A DNA stretch of 39,572 nucleotides from Leucobacter sp. G161 (GCF_001482305.1 NZ_LOHP01000102.1:1-39572); one strand, 5' to 3'. Positions 1 to 7,782 are shown, counted from the stretch's first letter. Notes: generated from the sequence alone by a model not told the origin. A program made the numbers and translations.

Positions 1-639
1 GAATCCCATTTTCCCTACCCGCTTTACGAACCATAACCCGGTTCAAGCTGGGGGCGTTGTGTGAGAGATTCTCGCGGCCTCCCCGTTTCCGTGGCGGCCA
101 ACAAAGGAATACATTACGCGGAATCCGCACACCCCACAAATCCGCCCGTCCTCACCCGAGCCGATCCCAATGACAGAGCCGATCCGGCCCCACCGCCGGG
201 CGTGGCGAAACCAGCCATTCGAGGCCAGCAGGAAGTGAATTCCACGCGAATCCACCTCCCACAACCAGAAAACCGGGCGTGTTACCCCTCGGGGAACGTC
301 TCGGCGAGCACCCGGAGGGCGTTCCCGTCCATGATCGCCCAGATATCGGCATCGCCGTGTCCACGGTGACGCACTCTCTCGCGCACCCGGCCGACAGAGC
401 TGGGGGCCCGGGCGACGTTCCCCGGGCTCCAGCGAGGCACTGCAGTGCGCTGACCGAGCGCATCCGCGGCTCGTAGATTCTCACGGATTCCGAAAGGAGA
501 TGGCCTCAGCGAGGTCAGGGGTTTTTGGCTGCTAAGCGCGATCTGGCATCCTCAGTTGCTTCCAGGCGGCGGGCGCCTCCGGATCACTTTGGCCGGGCCT
601 GGCCCGCCTCAGCCTGGGAGTGAAGGGCTCATAAAGGCG
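1..639. other. gene-poor stretch at the left edge
   Basis: No intact gene is supported here. Open frames exist on both strands, but they lack ribosome-binding sites and read as low-complexity GC-rich shadows. The only recognisable piece is a possible C-terminal amidohydrolase fragment on the minus strand (listed separately). The stretch lies next to a decayed toxin-antitoxin pair and looks like eroded accessory DNA. Confidence 0.5.
282..420 (-). pseudogene. possible C-terminal fragment of an amidohydrolase-family protein
   Basis: Reading the minus strand toward a TAA at 284-282 gives a short frame ending in DADIWAIMDGNALRVLAETF. This resembles the last helix of metal-dependent amidohydrolases (Amidohydro_2 family), which typically end in a motif of the type 'I-x-x-G-N-A-x-R-x-L'. 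No start codon, ribosome-binding site or catalytic region is visible upstream, so at most this is a remnant. The match rests on about 20 residues and could be chance. The left limit is the stop codon; the right limit is arbitrary. Confidence 0.25.
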
Positions 640-898
640 TCAGTGCCCACCCAGGAACTGTGCACGTGCCTTTACGGCGTGGATGATGAGCCCGGACCCA
701 CCATCAAACACAAGCAGCACCAGCTCTAGTGCCCCGCCGGAGTCGTCGACTCCGATGAAGAGCCACCGGCGGGGATCGTGCTCACCATCCAGCGGCCAAG
801 GGACGGAGGACGTTGGGTGCCGCAGCGAGGACCGCATCATCACTCAGCCGGTCGCGCCGATAGTGCTTCCGGGCAGACTCGTTCAGCTCAGGAGGCAC
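640..898 (-). pseudogene. frameshifted toxin of a decayed type II toxin-antitoxin pair
   Basis: A GTG at 898 overlaps the antitoxin stop and starts a frame with ELNESARKHYRRDRLSDDAV. The frame then breaks near position 825. The other minus frame carries on with RHPTSSVPWPL, DPRRWLFIGVDDSG and LIIHAVKARAQFL, down to the stop at 640. Joined, the two pieces make one coherent small protein of about 86 residues with a charged N-terminal helix, a central beta-sheet 'RRWLFIGVDDSGxxLEL' and an 'IIHAxKAR' end. That layout is what I know from small RelE/DUF4258-like toxins of actinobacteria. Neither half alone is a complete domain. The net shift is one base gained (or two lost), so the toxin is presumably dead, which fits the broken antitoxin beside it. 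The family name is less certain than the frameshift. Confidence 0.6.
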
Positions 899-1156
899 GA
901 ATCCAGTCGCGCACCGCGGCGCGAATTGCGCCCGAGCGAACGGTGATCCTCTCTGATCCAGCACGTTCGAGCAGCGCGGCGATTGTTGGTTCATCTAATC
1001 GCACGGGCACGACCGCCCCGGCCCGTCACCCACAGGAGGTAGCCCTCGCCGAGGCTTCGGAAACTCGGCGGGGCCGTAACCCTCTTCTGATCCATCTGCC
1101 CAGGCCTGGATCTGCGCGTCAGTACCGAGCTTCCCGTGGAGCGGGTTCCCAGTCAT
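888..1156 (-). pseudogene. frameshifted ribbon-helix-helix antitoxin
   Basis: ATG at 1156 opens a frame with MTGNPLHGKLGTDAQIQAWA followed by EEGYGPAEF and a proline/arginine-rich linker, then hits a TAG near 1000. One base over, the sequence continues VVPVRLDEPTIAALLERA and AIRAAVRDWIRAS to the TGA at 890-888. The second part is a typical ribbon-helix-helix/CopG DNA-binding unit (beta strand VPVRLD, then two helices). The break lies in the C-run at 1016-1019 (G-run on the coding strand), where one lost base explains the shift. The antitoxin stop overlaps the toxin GTG by 11 bases, the usual antitoxin-toxin coupling. The expected 'ITRSEAIR' segment also reads ITVRSGAIR, so the second helix may have drifted too. 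Confidence 0.6.
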
Positions 1157-1219
1157 GCCATTAACGTATGCGTAAGTAAACGCGGCGGCCAGAGGCAGCT
1201 CGAGCGCCGCAACGGCCGC

Positions 1220-1372
1220 TCAGCTCACGGAGCCAATGAGCCACACGAAGGCACCGGCCAGCAGCACGGGAACCGCGATGAAGACAACAGCGCCTCGCCA
1301 CGTCAGCGGGCGCGCCGCGCGCTCCGTTTCCGAGCAGTAGTGCACGAGGAAGCAATCGCATTGCTCAGTCAA
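1220..1372 (-). CDS. small single-helix membrane protein (50 aa), unknown
   Basis: TTG at 1372 is preceded by a strong ribosome-binding site, AAGGAGG, six bases upstream. The frame gives a 50-residue protein with a cysteine-rich, polar N-terminus (LTEQCDCFLVHYCSETERAA) and one hydrophobic helix, GAVVFIAVPVLLAGAFVWLI, near the C-terminus. It lies 67 bases downstream of higA on the same strand and could share its transcript. The charge pattern (RPLTWRG before the helix) predicts the N-terminus in the cytoplasm. The three cysteines and a histidine in the first 13 residues could bind a metal, but that is speculation. I do not recognise a family. Confidence rests on the ribosome site and the clean membrane helix. 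Confidence 0.5.
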   Translation of the reverse strand: MTEQCDCFLVHYCSETERAARPLTWRGAVVFIAVPVLLAGAFVWLIGSVS

Positions 1373-1439
1373 GTCAGCCTCCTTCTACTGCGCGGGGCAA
1401 GACCTACGTCAGCGTGCAGGTCGCGCCAGAGCGAGACCG

Positions 1440-1751
1440 CTATGCGACCCGCAACGGGGAGATCGGCGTGATCGAAGCGAGCTGGCCCGACATCTGCTCC
1501 AGCGCAACATCCAACTCGTAGTACGCCTGCAGGCTTACCCAGAACTCCGCTGAGGTACCGAAGAACTTCGACAAACGCAGTGCGGTGTCTGCGCTCACCC
1601 CCCGCTTTCCATGGACGATCTCGTTAATCCGTCGCGGAGGGACTCCGATCGCTACCGCGAGCCGGTTCTGGGTGATCCCAAACGCGGAGATGAAATCCTC
1701 CATCAGTATCTCCCCAGGGTGAACAGGGGGAATCTTGTCAGTGGTAGTCAA
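1440..1751 (-). CDS. higA: HigA-type antitoxin (XRE/VapI family)
   Basis: DNA-binding antitoxin of the HigBA type II system; it neutralises HigB and represses the operon. The protein opens with the family hallmark PPVHPGEIL, followed by a helix-turn-helix at about residues 20-65 (ITQNRLAVAIGVPPRRINEI, then GKRGVSADTALRLSKFFGTS) and the conserved tail FWVSLQAYYELDVA. I chose the TTG at 1751 because GAGGAGG lies nine bases upstream; a TTG at 1760 is also open but sits directly on that site. It overlaps the end of higB by 14 bases, so translation is probably coupled. Length, about 103 residues, is normal for the family. Confidence 0.85.
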   Translation of the reverse strand: MTTTDKIPPVHPGEILMEDFISAFGITQNRLAVAIGVPPRRINEIVHGKRGVSADTALRLSKFFGTSAEFWVSLQAYYELDVALEQMSGQLASITPISPLRVA

Positions 1752-2025
1752 CGATCTCAACCTCCTCTGGTCCGGCAGGTGTCCACACGAAGCAGATCCG
1801 CCACTTGTCGTTAATCCTTATGCTGTGTTGTCCAGACCGACTGCCCTTCAAAGCTTCCAACCGGTTCCCCGGAGGGATCCGCAGGTCATCGAGCACCGCC
1901 GCCGCACCTACCTGGCGAAGCTTGCGCAGTGCCGCAGAATGGATCCTTGGATCTATGGAAGCCACGCGCTCCCTATGCCAGAGGCGCTCGGTTGCATTGT
2001 CGCCAAACGATCTGATCACACTCAC
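1738..2025 (-). CDS. higB: HigB-type toxin (RelE superfamily)
   Basis: Predicted ribosome-dependent mRNA interferase. The 95-residue protein begins IRSFGDNATERLWHRERV and carries the HigB hallmarks: the basic helix around 'LRKLRQVGAAAVLDDLRIPP', the 'NRLEALKGSRSGQHSIRIN' strand region and the core 'KWRICFVW' before an acidic C-terminus. The start is a GTG at 2025; a second GTG two codons later would remove only two residues. The toxin gene precedes the antitoxin gene, the usual order for HigBA and the reverse of most type II systems. No disruption is visible, so unlike the neighbouring pair this module looks functional. Expression should be controlled by HigA at the palindrome just upstream. 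Confidence 0.85.
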   Translation of the reverse strand: MSVIRSFGDNATERLWHRERVASIDPRIHSAALRKLRQVGAAAVLDDLRIPPGNRLEALKGSRSGQHSIRINDKWRICFVWTPAGPEEVEIVDYH

Positions 2026-2030
2026 AGCGT

Positions 2031-2047
2031 ATAACGCAGAGCGTTAT
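2031..2047. promoter_or_regulatory. perfect palindromic operator of higBA
   Basis: ATAACGC-AGA-GCGTTAT is a perfect 7+3+7 inverted repeat ending only five bases before the higB GTG. A site of this form and position is what HigA proteins bind to repress their own operon. It probably overlaps the promoter. Confidence 0.75.
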
Positions 2048-2096
2048 TAACGCCATGGGTAAACAAGCCGCTGAGCCTTTTGGAGGTGACGCGCAG

Positions 2097-3173
2097 CTAC
2101 GAAGAGGCGCGCACGATCAGGCGCGCGCCAATGAGCGGAACCGCCAGCCGCGCCGGATCCGCCGCGCTGCGCGGCTCAGCCGGCTCAACGGGGTCCACAG
2201 CATCGGCAGTCATCCCCCGCTGCGCCTGCAGTGCCTGAACTGCCCCGCGGCCGAGCGCTTCGCCAGGGAGCTCAACCGTCGTGAGCGCAGGCGAGACGAT
2301 CGCTGAGGCAGGGAGGTTGTCGAATCCGGTGACGGCGAGGGTGTCGGGCACCCTGATCCCGAGCTCGCGCGCCGCACCGAGCACGCCGTAGGCGTGGGAG
2401 TCGGTGGCACACACGAGCGCGGTCACGCCCGCATCGCGCCACCGCGGCCAATACCTCACAAACTCGGCCGCTGCACCCTCGGGGGAGATCAGGCTCGCCG
2501 CCTCGGGAATCGCGACGTAGTCGATGCCACGCTCGGCCGCTCCGCGCTCGATGAGCTTGCGCCGCAGCTCGAAGGTTTCCGTCCGGGTAAGGCTGTCGAG
2601 GTAGCCGATCCTCGTGTGCCCCTGGCTCGCCAGGTGGTCGAGAAGCGCCCCGATGCCACCGCGCAGGTCGAAGTTCACGGTGGGCGCTTGTGTCTCGCGC
2701 CCGGGGGCATCGAGCAGCACGAGCGGGGCCCCGGCTGGCAGGTCGCGGAGAAACTCGTCGTCTGGCGCTTCGACCAAGAGCCCGGCTGGGCGCAGTGCGA
2801 CGAGACGGTGCACGTCGGCGGCGCTCGGGTTGCGTCCCTCTCCTGTCACAGAGAGCAGAAGCTGGTACTCGTTGCCCAGCTCGGCCTTGATGCCCGAGAT
2901 CACTCGACCGTAGAACGGGTTCGAGAGGTCGGGCGCGACAAGGATGACAATGTTCGACGTGCCCTTAGCAAGCGACGAGGCGGTGTGGTCGACCACGTAC
3001 CCGAGCTCCTGCACGGCTGCGAGCACTCGATCGATGTTCGATTGCGAGACGCGACCTGCGGTTTTCCCGTTCACGACGAGAGAGACGGTTGCCGTCGACG
3101 TGCCTGCCCGCTCGGCCACTTCCGCCGCCGTCACGCGGGCAGGCCGCGGCGAGGACGCTTCGGGTCGAGACAT
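2097..3173 (-). CDS. LacI-family transcriptional regulator of the nucleoside locus
   Basis: Repressor, divergent from the nucleoside hydrolase operon. Residues about 14-60 are the LacI DNA-binding headpiece (TAAEVAERAGTSTATVSLVV then SQSNIDRVLAAVQELGYV, with the hinge helix LAKGTSN). The rest is a periplasmic-binding-protein-like effector domain, including 'NPFYGRVISGIKAELG', 'LLLDAPGRET' and 'AVTGFDNLPASAIVSP'. 358 residues is typical, with a slightly long alanine/proline-rich C-terminal part. By position it matches UriR, the LacI regulator of uridine utilisation in Corynebacterium glutamicum (from memory); the effector is therefore probably uridine, ribose or a phosphate of it. The ATG at 3173 has its GAGGG almost touching it, so a GTG at 3134 is an alternative start. 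Confidence 0.85.
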   Translation of the reverse strand: MSRPEASSPRPARVTAAEVAERAGTSTATVSLVVNGKTAGRVSQSNIDRVLAAVQELGYVVDHTASSLAKGTSNIVILVAPDLSNPFYGRVISGIKAELGNEYQLLLSVTGEGRNPSAADVHRLVALRPAGLLVEAPDDEFLRDLPAGAPLVLLDAPGRETQAPTVNFDLRGGIGALLDHLASQGHTRIGYLDSLTRTETFELRRKLIERGAAERGIDYVAIPEAASLISPEGAAAEFVRYWPRWRDAGVTALVCATDSHAYGVLGAARELGIRVPDTLAVTGFDNLPASAIVSPALTTVELPGEALGRGAVQALQAQRGMTADAVDPVEPAEPRSAADPARLAVPLIGARLIVRASS

Positions 3174-3209
3174 TCCCTCATTCTAGCTGCGAGCACTCAG
3201 CTCTCCGCG

Positions 3210-3237
3210 TTGCAGCGTCAAGCGCTTTGCGTGTTAT
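3210..3237 (+). promoter_or_regulatory. candidate promoter of the nucleoside operon
   Basis: TTGCAG (3210-3215) and TGTTAT (3232-3237) are 16 bases apart and point into the hydrolase gene. The spacer is exactly the left arm of the operator, so a bound LacI protein would exclude RNA polymerase. Inferred from motif fit only. Confidence 0.45.
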
Positions 3238-3253
3238 CGTAAAGCGCTTGACG
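3216..3253. promoter_or_regulatory. double LacI-family operator in the divergent intergenic region
   Basis: Two 16-base arms, CGTCAAGCGCTTTGCG (3216-3231) and CGTAAAGCGCTTGACG (3238-3253), are inverted copies of each other with one mismatch, separated by TGTTAT. Each arm also holds the palindromic AAGCGCTT core typical of LacI-family sites, so this is both a long inverted repeat and two operators 22 bases apart, about two helical turns. It lies between the regulator and the hydrolase and can control both directions. Confidence 0.8.
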
Positions 3254-3306
3254 TACCCAGACCGCCCGCACGCGCACCCGCGAGCAACGGCCCCAAGGAT
3301 GTGGAA

Positions 3307-4254
3307 TTGACTAAGAAGATCATTCTCGACTGTGACCCAGGACACGACGATGCCGTAGCCCTGCTGCTCGCGCATGGCAACCCGGACATCGAGTTGCTCG
3401 CGGTGACCACCGTTGTCGGCAACCAGACGCTGCCGAAGGTGACGCACAACGCGCTCTCCGTCGCCCGCGTCGCAGGCATCACCGGCGTCCCATTCGCGGC
3501 AGGGGCAGCGCGCCCGCTGGTGCGCAACATTGAGGTCGCTCCCGATATTCACGGCGAGTCCGGCCTCGACGGCCCCGTGCTCCCCGAGCCAGAGATCGAG
3601 CTCGATCCGCGCCACGCGATCGACCTCATCATCGACACGGTCATGGCCCATGAGCCCGGCACCGTGACCCTCGTCCCGACCGGCGGTCTCACCAACATCG
3701 CGATGGCGGCCCGCAAGGAGCCGCGCATCGTCGAGCGCGTCAAGGAGGTCGTGCTCATGGGCGGCGGCTACCACGTCGGCAACTGGTCGCCCGTCGCCGA
3801 GTTCAACATCAAGATCGATCCCGAAGCCGCGCACATCGTGTTCAACGAGTCGTGGCCCGTCGTCATGGTCGGCCTCGACCTCACCCACCAGGCGCTCGCA
3901 ACCGACGAGGTCGCCGCCCAGATCGCCGCCGTCGGCACGAAGCCCGCGAAGTTTGTCGGCGAGCTGCTCGACTTCTTCGCGCTCGCGTACAAGGACGCGC
4001 AGGGCTTCGACGCTCCCCCGGTGCACGATCCCTGCGCGGTCGCCTACGTCATCGACCCGAGCATCGTGAAGACCGTGAAGGTGCCGATCGACATCGAGCT
4101 CACCGGCACGCTCACCCTCGGCATGACCGTCGCGGACTTCCGCGCCGAGGCGCCGGAGGACTGCACCACCTGGGCGGCCACCGAGCTGGATGCGCCGCGC
4201 TTCTGGAACCTTGTCACCGAGGCCCTCGAGAACATCGGAGAGGTCGACTTCTAA
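3307..4254 (+). CDS. ribonucleoside hydrolase (inosine-uridine preferring family)
   Basis: Cleaves the N-glycosidic bond of ribonucleosides to base and ribose. The N-terminal calcium-binding signature DCDPGHDDAVALLLA is complete. The family features 'LVPTGGLTNIAMAARKEPRI', 'VVLMGGGYHVGNWSPVAEFN' and 'PPVHDPCAVAYVIDP', with the late HD aspartate, are also present, so the active site looks intact. 315 residues is the family norm. I prefer the TTG at 3307: AAGGA (3295-3299) is seven bases away, against one base for the GTG at 3301. It is followed after one base by the transporter gene. The context (LacI regulator, MFS transporter, ribokinase) matches UriH of corynebacteria; preference for uridine is inferred from that. 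Confidence 0.9.
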   Translation: MTKKIILDCDPGHDDAVALLLAHGNPDIELLAVTTVVGNQTLPKVTHNALSVARVAGITGVPFAAGAARPLVRNIEVAPDIHGESGLDGPVLPEPEIELDPRHAIDLIIDTVMAHEPGTVTLVPTGGLTNIAMAARKEPRIVERVKEVVLMGGGYHVGNWSPVAEFNIKIDPEAAHIVFNESWPVVMVGLDLTHQALATDEVAAQIAAVGTKPAKFVGELLDFFALAYKDAQGFDAPPVHDPCAVAYVIDPSIVKTVKVPIDIELTGTLTLGMTVADFRAEAPEDCTTWAATELDAPRFWNLVTEALENIGEVDF

Positions 4255-4255
4255 C

Positions 4256-5683
4256 ATGAACGAACTCGCCCAGAAGCCGGCCGTGCGCGTCGGCTCGCTC
4301 ATGGTCGCGCTGCTCGCGGCGTGTATCGCGTTCCAGCTCAACGCCTCGATGCTGAGCCCAGCGCTCGTCACCATGGCGAAGGAGCTCAACACCGACGACG
4401 CGACCATCGGCCTCTCGCAGACGATGTTCTTCACGGCCGCCGCGCTCTTCTCGCTGTTCCTCCCCCGCCTGTCCGACATCATCGGGCGCAAGCGTGTGCT
4501 CGTCGGAATGCTCGCGATCATGGCGGTCGGCACCGTCATCGCGGCGCTCGCAACCAACGTCGAGATGCTCTTCGTCGGCCGCATCGTTCAGGGCGTCACC
4601 GGGCCGGTGGTTCCCGTCACGCTCCTCATGCTGCGCAATGAGATCCAGGATCCCAAACGCTACGGCACCATGATGGGTGTCATCACCGCGGTCAACGGCG
4701 GCATCGCCGGTGTTGACGCGCTCGCCGGCGGCTGGCTCGTCGCCAACCACGGCTTCCGCTCGGTGTTCTGGACCATGGCCGTTGTCGCCGTGATTGCGAT
4801 CGTGTGCGTGCTCGTGTGGGCGCCCGAGAGCCGCCCGTCGAAGGACACCAGGATGGATTGGCTGGGCGTCGTACCCCTCGTCGTCTCGATTGGTTCGTTC
4901 CTCACGTTCCTGAACTTCCTGGGCGCGGTGAACGACAGCAACTGGTTCATCATTTGGGCGTTGCCCGTGCTCGGCCTCGCCTCGTTCTGGGCGTTCTGGG
5001 TGCTCGAGTCGAAGATCGCAGAACCCCTCATCCCGCCGAAGTACCTCAAGCAGCGCTCGAGCTGGGCGCTGCTCGTCACGACGCTCCTCACCATGACCGG
5101 CGTCTTCGCGGTCGTGAACGGCCTCGTCGCGTCGCTCGCGCAGAACACCGAGGCCGGCTTCGGTCTCGGGGCGGATCTCACCTCGCTCTGGTTCCTCATG
5201 CCGTACGCAGTGGCTGGCTGGATCGTCGGCCCGTTCGCCGGTCGCCTCGCACCATCGTTCGGCTACCTCAACGTGATGCGTGTTGGCATGCTCGGCACGA
5301 TCATCGGAACCATCGTGATGGCGTTCGTCGGCGTGCACTCGCTGCCCGTGCTCATCGTCACGACGATCGTGCTCGGGATCACCTACGCGGGCATCGGCAA
5401 CATCATGCTCAACGGGCTCGGCATCGTGCTCTCCCCGAAGGACAACCCCGGGTTCCTCCCAGGCCTCAATGCTGGCGCGTTCAACCTGGGTGCCGGTGTG
5501 AGCTTCGCGATCCTCCCCGCGGTGCAGCTGCTGTTCACCTCGGCCGACGACCCGTCGTCAACCACCGGGTACAGTGCTGGCATGCTCGCGGGCGCAGCGA
5601 TCTCGGTCCTCGGCTTCGCGATGAGCTTCCTCATCCCGGCTCCGAAGGACGCCGAGGTTACCGCCCCGGCCGCCGGAAAGTAA
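4256..5683 (+). CDS. MFS transporter, probable nucleoside (uridine) importer
   Basis: A 475-residue polytopic membrane protein of the major facilitator superfamily, probably 12-14 helices. The first helix starts at about residue 13, and the conserved loop between helices 2 and 3 reads 'RLSDIIGRKRVLVG'. The segment 'GRIVQGVTGPVVPVTLLMLR' is typical of the drug/sugar proton antiporter-like branch. The ATG follows the hydrolase stop by one base, with GGAGAGG twelve bases upstream, so the two are co-translated. Its placement between a nucleoside hydrolase and a ribokinase argues for nucleoside uptake, as for UriT in Corynebacterium. Sequence alone would not separate it from drug exporters. Confidence 0.8.
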   Translation: MNELAQKPAVRVGSLMVALLAACIAFQLNASMLSPALVTMAKELNTDDATIGLSQTMFFTAAALFSLFLPRLSDIIGRKRVLVGMLAIMAVGTVIAALATNVEMLFVGRIVQGVTGPVVPVTLLMLRNEIQDPKRYGTMMGVITAVNGGIAGVDALAGGWLVANHGFRSVFWTMAVVAVIAIVCVLVWAPESRPSKDTRMDWLGVVPLVVSIGSFLTFLNFLGAVNDSNWFIIWALPVLGLASFWAFWVLESKIAEPLIPPKYLKQRSSWALLVTTLLTMTGVFAVVNGLVASLAQNTEAGFGLGADLTSLWFLMPYAVAGWIVGPFAGRLAPSFGYLNVMRVGMLGTIIGTIVMAFVGVHSLPVLIVTTIVLGITYAGIGNIMLNGLGIVLSPKDNPGFLPGLNAGAFNLGAGVSFAILPAVQLLFTSADDPSSTTGYSAGMLAGAAISVLGFAMSFLIPAPKDAEVTAPAAGK

Positions 5684-5705
5684 CTCTAAGCAACGTATTC
5701 TAGGA

Positions 5706-5742
5706 GCGGGTTCCCGCAGGCCACCGCCTGCCGGGGACCCGC
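5706..5742 (+). terminator. GC-rich hairpin between transporter and ribokinase
   Basis: GCGGGTTCCCGCAGG and CCTGCCGGGGACCCGC form a stem with one bulge around a six-base loop. No T-run follows, so it is more likely a processing or attenuation structure within the operon than a full terminator. Confidence 0.45.
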
Positions 5743-5795
5743 CCGCTGCATCACCCGCACGACCGCGAGCGCGCAGGTCGCGAAAGGACCTCACC

Positions 5796-6743
5796 ATGAC
5801 CGACGGCCTCATTCTTGTAGTTGGTTCGCTGAACGCCGACCTGGTGGTGCAGACCGCACGCTTCCCGCTGCCCGGAGAGACACTCACGGGTGAAGAGCTG
5901 CGCACCATCCCCGGCGGGAAGGGCGCGAACCAGGCGGTCGCGGCCGGCCGCCTCGGGGGAAGCGTCTCGATGGTGGGTGCGCTCGGCGCAGACTCCAACG
6001 GGCAGATGCTGCGCGACTCGGTTGAGGCCTCGGGAGTGGACACCTCACACGTCGCGTCGCTCGACGGCGTTGCGACCGGCACGGCCGTCATCACCGTCGA
6101 TGGCGCAGGGGAAAACACGATTATCGTCTCCCCCGGCGCCAACGGTCGGCTCAGCGTCGCGGATCTTGACGCTGCGGCGCCGCTCTTCGATCACGCCGCG
6201 ATCCTCTGTTTGAGCCTCGAGGTGAGTCTCGAGGTCGTACTCGAGGCCGCCCGCCGCGCCCGCACCGCGGGGGCCCGCGTGCTGCTCAACCTCTCGCCCT
6301 ACGGCCCCGTGCCCGACGAGCTCCTCAGCCTGACGAATATCCTGCTCATCAACGAGCACGAGGCCGCCGACCTGCTCGATCTCACCGCCGAGCAGGTGCT
6401 CGCAGAGGGCGGCAAGTACACGCGCGCTGCACTGACCGAGCGGGGGATCCCCCGCGCTGTCGTCACCGCGGGCGCCGCGGGCAGCATTGTTTTCGACGGC
6501 GCGACCCGCGACGGTGCCGACGCGGTTGCCGTGCCGTCGCCGAAGGTCACCGCCGTCGACACCACCGGCTGCGGCGATGCCTTCATGGGTTCCCTCGCCC
6601 TGCGCCTCGCAGCAGGCGATCCACTCGCCGTTGCGGCAGGCTACGCGGCAACCGTCGGCAGCTTCGCGGCAACCCGCGCGGGCGCGCAGGCCTCGTACCC
6701 GACGCCCGAGGAGCTTACGGCGTTCATGGGGTCACACGCGTAG
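5796..6743 (+). CDS. rbsK: ribokinase (PfkB family)
   Basis: Phosphorylates the ribose released by the hydrolase to ribose 5-phosphate, which enters the pentose phosphate pathway. PfkB signature 1 is seen in 'IPGGKGANQAVAAGRLGG' (about residues 36-53). Signature 2, DTTGCGDAFMGSLALRL, contains the catalytic Asp of the GxGD motif. 'GSLNADLVVQTARFPLPGET' at the N-terminus is ribokinase-like. 315 residues is normal. The ATG has AAAGGA eight bases upstream. It is the third gene of the run, separated from the transporter by 112 bases containing a hairpin. Together the genes give a complete import-hydrolysis-phosphorylation route. Confidence 0.88.
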   Translation: MTDGLILVVGSLNADLVVQTARFPLPGETLTGEELRTIPGGKGANQAVAAGRLGGSVSMVGALGADSNGQMLRDSVEASGVDTSHVASLDGVATGTAVITVDGAGENTIIVSPGANGRLSVADLDAAAPLFDHAAILCLSLEVSLEVVLEAARRARTAGARVLLNLSPYGPVPDELLSLTNILLINEHEAADLLDLTAEQVLAEGGKYTRAALTERGIPRAVVTAGAAGSIVFDGATRDGADAVAVPSPKVTAVDTTGCGDAFMGSLALRLAAGDPLAVAAGYAATVGSFAATRAGAQASYPTPEELTAFMGSHA

Positions 6744-6887
6744 GCACCTCGCGCACCCCAGCTCAATCTCACCAAGCAGTGGTTGCATGGGCCCGGCGGG
6801 CGACGTCGATGCAGCTCAGCCACGTGTGGCGCCCGACGTTCACCGCACGTGTTCACTCGCTGGTGCCACAGCGTGATCGGAGCAGCC

Positions 6888-7658
6888 ATGCACGTCATTC
6901 GTCAACATGTTGGCGCCCAGTTCCCGGGTGTCGGAGAGACTCCGCTGCGCCCAGGGAGCAGCCCCGCCCAGCGCTATCTCGCGCCCGTGATGCTGTTTGC
7001 GGCCATGGCAGTAGGAGTTCTGCTCTCCCTCCAGCCGAACGATTTGAGCTACCGGCTGCAAATCGCGGGCCTCGGGTTGGCTCTCGGATGTTTGGGGGCG
7101 GCTGTGCTCCTGTGGGAGGTTTCGGTCTCCGTCGGAGTTATTCAATTCGAGAACCGCTCCCCCTCGCTGCGCTTCTCCTACGCACCGATCCTTGATCTGT
7201 TCTACCCGCTCGCTGCCGTGCTCGTCATGCTCCCTGCAGCCGTCGCTCTGGTCGCCCTGCTCCGTGGTGAAGCCGCCTCGGAGATCGGGTTCGGCCGGAG
7301 AACCGTCTACCTCATCGGGGCACTCGGGGTCGTATTCTTCGCTCAACAGCTGTGGGCGCTGCGTGTTCCTCGTGGACTCGAACTCACGCCCACCGAGCTG
7401 CGCGGTGTTCGCGGGGTGGGGCGTATCGCACTCAAATGGGATGATCTTGGCGAGGCCTTCGCGATGAGCACGCGCACCGGCGCAAAACTCAGCCTCCGCC
7501 TCAAACGCGGTGAAGTCCTGATCTTCCCGCGGCGGCTGCTCGGTTCCGACCCAGATGCCGTCGCAGCGATCATCAACCACTACCTTCGGCATCCGTCAGA
7601 CCGCGACAGCCTCGCGAACCCCGAGGCCGCGATCCGCATCGTGGCGCAGGGTTCTTAG
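6888..7658 (+). CDS. membrane protein with a C-terminal PH-like domain, unknown
   Basis: About 256 residues from the ATG at 6888, which has GGAG five bases upstream; the frame is open further 5' but has no good start there. Four hydrophobic helices are visible: 'YLAPVMLFAAMAVGVLLSL', 'LQIAGLGLALGCLGAAVLLW', 'LFYPLAAVLVMLPAAVALVA' and 'VYLIGALGVVFFAQQLWAL'. They are followed by a soluble tail with 'RGLELTPTELRGVRGVGRIA' and 'LKWDDLGEA', the pattern of bacterial PH-like (YdbS/DUF304-type) domains. No enzyme motif is seen. It lies downstream of ribokinase on the same strand with a 144-base gap, so a separate transcript is likely. Confidence 0.7.
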   Translation: MHVIRQHVGAQFPGVGETPLRPGSSPAQRYLAPVMLFAAMAVGVLLSLQPNDLSYRLQIAGLGLALGCLGAAVLLWEVSVSVGVIQFENRSPSLRFSYAPILDLFYPLAAVLVMLPAAVALVALLRGEAASEIGFGRRTVYLIGALGVVFFAQQLWALRVPRGLELTPTELRGVRGVGRIALKWDDLGEAFAMSTRTGAKLSLRLKRGEVLIFPRRLLGSDPDAVAAIINHYLRHPSDRDSLANPEAAIRIVAQGS

Positions 7659-7740
7659 CGCAGAGACACCCGGCGCGACACCACGCCCGAGATCCCGCCG
7701 GCAGCGAGCCGCACTCGGGCACAGCAATGATGAAAACGAA

Positions 7741-7768
7741 AAATCCCCCGGCCAAAACCGGGGGATTT
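7741..7768. terminator. bidirectional rho-independent terminator
   Basis: AAATCCCCCGG-CCAAAA-CCGGGGGATTT is a perfect 11-base stem with A and T tails on either side. It lies between the membrane protein gene (plus) and the tRNA-Met gene (minus) and can end transcription from both. Confidence 0.85.
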
Positions 7769-7782
7769 CTTGTGACTCTCTG

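Noticed and set aside
778..1164. Plus-strand 128-residue frame over the decayed toxin-antitoxin genes
   Set aside because: No ribosome site and no coherent domain; the minus strand holds recognisable pieces in the expected gene order.
2394..3242. Long plus-strand frame opposite the LacI gene
   Set aside because: It is the antisense shadow of a clear LacI-family protein, is Arg/Gly/His-rich and has no ribosome site.
4214..5338. 374-residue minus-strand frame opposite the MFS gene
   Set aside because: Composition (His, Arg, Glu, Asp repeats) is typical of the reverse of GC-rich membrane-protein codons; no family resemblance.
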